Below, piece after piece: positions 7,162-7,488 of a stretch of DNA of 7,488 bases (position 1 is its first letter; the number at the start of each line of letters is the position of its first letter). The notes under the pieces were generated by a model. That model ran no database searches. It had not been told where the DNA came from and was given only the letters and a program-made list of their open reading frames with translations. The stretch covers positions 1 to 7,488 of the forward strand of contig CAIJTL010000574.1 of the NCBI GenBank assembly GCA_903823545.1, read 5' to 3'. This DNA comes from an uncultured Planctomycetaceae bacterium (lineage in GTDB: Bacteria; Planctomycetota; Planctomycetia; Planctomycetales; Planctomycetaceae). Made by a program: the position numbers and the translations under genes.

Positions 7162-7167
7162 CACCTC
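7162..7167 (-). promoter_or_regulatory. Ribosome binding site of the PpiD-like gene
   Basis: GAGGTG on the minus strand, with 6 bases between its end and the ATG at 7155 (8 if counted from GAGG). It selects 7155 over the in-frame ATG at 7146 and over the upstream frame that is open to 7299. Confidence 0.7.
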
Positions 7168-7271
7168 AAAAAGTCGGGTCGTCCTGAAAAACGTTTCGGC
7201 ATCAATCCTTGACAGCCGAAGAAAGGGGCGAGTACGTATTTCCCCTCTTTGCCCCGGCCGAAGCGGGGCGG

Positions 7272-7299
7272 ATTGTAGCCGGGGGCCATTGAGCAACAA
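7272..7299 (-). promoter_or_regulatory. Candidate promoter of the PpiD-like gene
   Basis: On the minus strand TTGTTG (7294-7299) is followed after 16 bases by TACAAT (7272-7277), five of six positions of the -10 consensus. Transcription would start near 7265, giving a leader of about 110 bases. A 6-bp GC stem (7251-7256 with 7264-7269) lies at or just after that start point. Confidence 0.35.
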
Positions 7300-7321
7300 G
7301 GTCTGCCCCCGATTGTGATGC

Positions 7322-7363
7322 CGTCTGATGGAGCTTGATGTGCTCTGTCGGACGTCGTTTTTT
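7322..7363 (+). terminator. Terminator-like hairpin with T6 tract in the topA leader
   Basis: Bases 7322-7334 and 7342-7354 pair over 13 positions with no mismatch (three G-U wobbles, valid only in plus-strand RNA), around a 7-base loop. TCG and then six T residues (7358-7363) follow. This is the layout of an intrinsic terminator reading toward topA, 60 bases before its start codon. No gene on the plus strand ends upstream, so it would act as an attenuator of topA or end a short transcript from the intergenic region. Confidence 0.5.
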
Positions 7364-7411
7364 GCCGAAGTAAATGCGGTTTATCGAGCCGCAAGATGTA
7401 GAAATTCAACG

Positions 7412-7416
7412 AAGGA
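7412..7416 (+). promoter_or_regulatory. Ribosome binding site of topA
   Basis: AAGGA with 7 bases to the GTG at 7424. It is the best Shine-Dalgarno match in the window and decides in favour of the GTG start; the nearby ATG at 7396 is out of frame. Confidence 0.75.
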
Positions 7417-7423
7417 ATACAGT

Positions 7424-7488
7424 GTGGCAGGAAAGCGTTTGAAGGCATTGGTGATCGTCGAATCGCCGGCGAAAGCCAAAAAAATCAG
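7424..7488 (+). CDS. topA: DNA topoisomerase I, N-terminal fragment (runs off the right edge)
   Basis: Only 21 full codons are present, but they read (V/M)AGKRLKALVIVESPAKAKKI, the very conserved start of bacterial type IA topoisomerase I. The beta strand LVIV opens the Toprim domain, and the Glu of ESPAKAK (residue 13 here, equivalent to Glu9 of E. coli TopA) is the catalytic acid that helps coordinate magnesium. The enzyme relaxes negatively supercoiled DNA in the cytoplasm. Most homologues have KTI where this one has KKI, a conservative variation. GTG is the start: AAGGA lies 7 bases upstream and no other in-frame start is close. The gene is divergent from the PpiD-like gene, with 268 bases between them; the terminator-like hairpin at 7322-7363 lies in its leader. 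Confidence 0.88.
   Translation, partial: MAGKRLKALVIVESPAKAKKI

Noticed and set aside
7209..7238. Plus-strand promoter with a perfect TTGACA at 7209-7214
   Set aside because: The -10 region at the right distance (TACGTA or GTACGT) matches poorly, so it is mentioned only as a possibility for a leader transcript.
7156..7299. Upstream extension of the PpiD-like frame to 7299
   Set aside because: The GAGGTG box just before 7155 and the start of PpiD-like sequence there make the extension non-coding; it would also span the candidate promoter.

Overview
The window most likely comes from a member of the Planctomycetota, probably a Pirellula/Rhodopirellula-type organism. The signs are an N-terminal LEPR-XLL-type motif (LEQRTLLT) on a giant RTX-repeat protein, a secreted protein of the DUF6134 type, a PpiD-like chaperone with a long lysine/acid-rich insert, weak or missing Shine-Dalgarno sites on some genes, and moderately GC-rich DNA. 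Family assignments rest on recognition of motifs by eye; no database search was possible.

Layout, left to right. (1) 1-586, minus: the 5' part of a secreted protein that looks like an alpha/beta-hydrolase, running off the left edge. (2) 587-769: a gap with a strong 22-bp hairpin, the probable terminator of the next gene. (3) 770-1498, minus: a small exported protein of the DUF6134 type. (4) 1499-1867: a divergent intergenic region. (5) 1868-4387, plus: an 839-residue acidic RTX protein made of two blocks of calcium-binding nonapeptides, each preceded by a similar non-repeat module. (6) 4388-4476: a convergent gap holding a textbook intrinsic terminator. (7) 4477-7155, minus: an 892-residue membrane-anchored PpiD/SurA-type folding factor in which a roughly 195-residue disordered Lys/Asp/Glu/Pro/Ala/Ser stretch sits where PpiD proteins carry their parvulin domain. 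(8) 7156-7423: a divergent regulatory region with a candidate promoter for the PpiD-like gene and, on the topA side, an intrinsic-terminator-like hairpin with a T6 tract. (9) 7424 to the right edge, plus: the first 21 codons of topA (DNA topoisomerase I), with the conserved ESPAKAK motif.

The genes do not form one pathway or operon: adjacent genes are divergent, convergent or separated by a terminator. A shared theme is envelope and export biology (two signal-peptide proteins, one very large repeat protein, one membrane-bound folding factor), next to a housekeeping gene. I see no defence system, mobile element, CRISPR array, tRNA or rRNA. The most notable points are the parvulin-less PpiD-like architecture, the duplicated module-plus-RTX design, the terminator-like structure in the topA leader, and two intergenic hairpins that share a sequence core.
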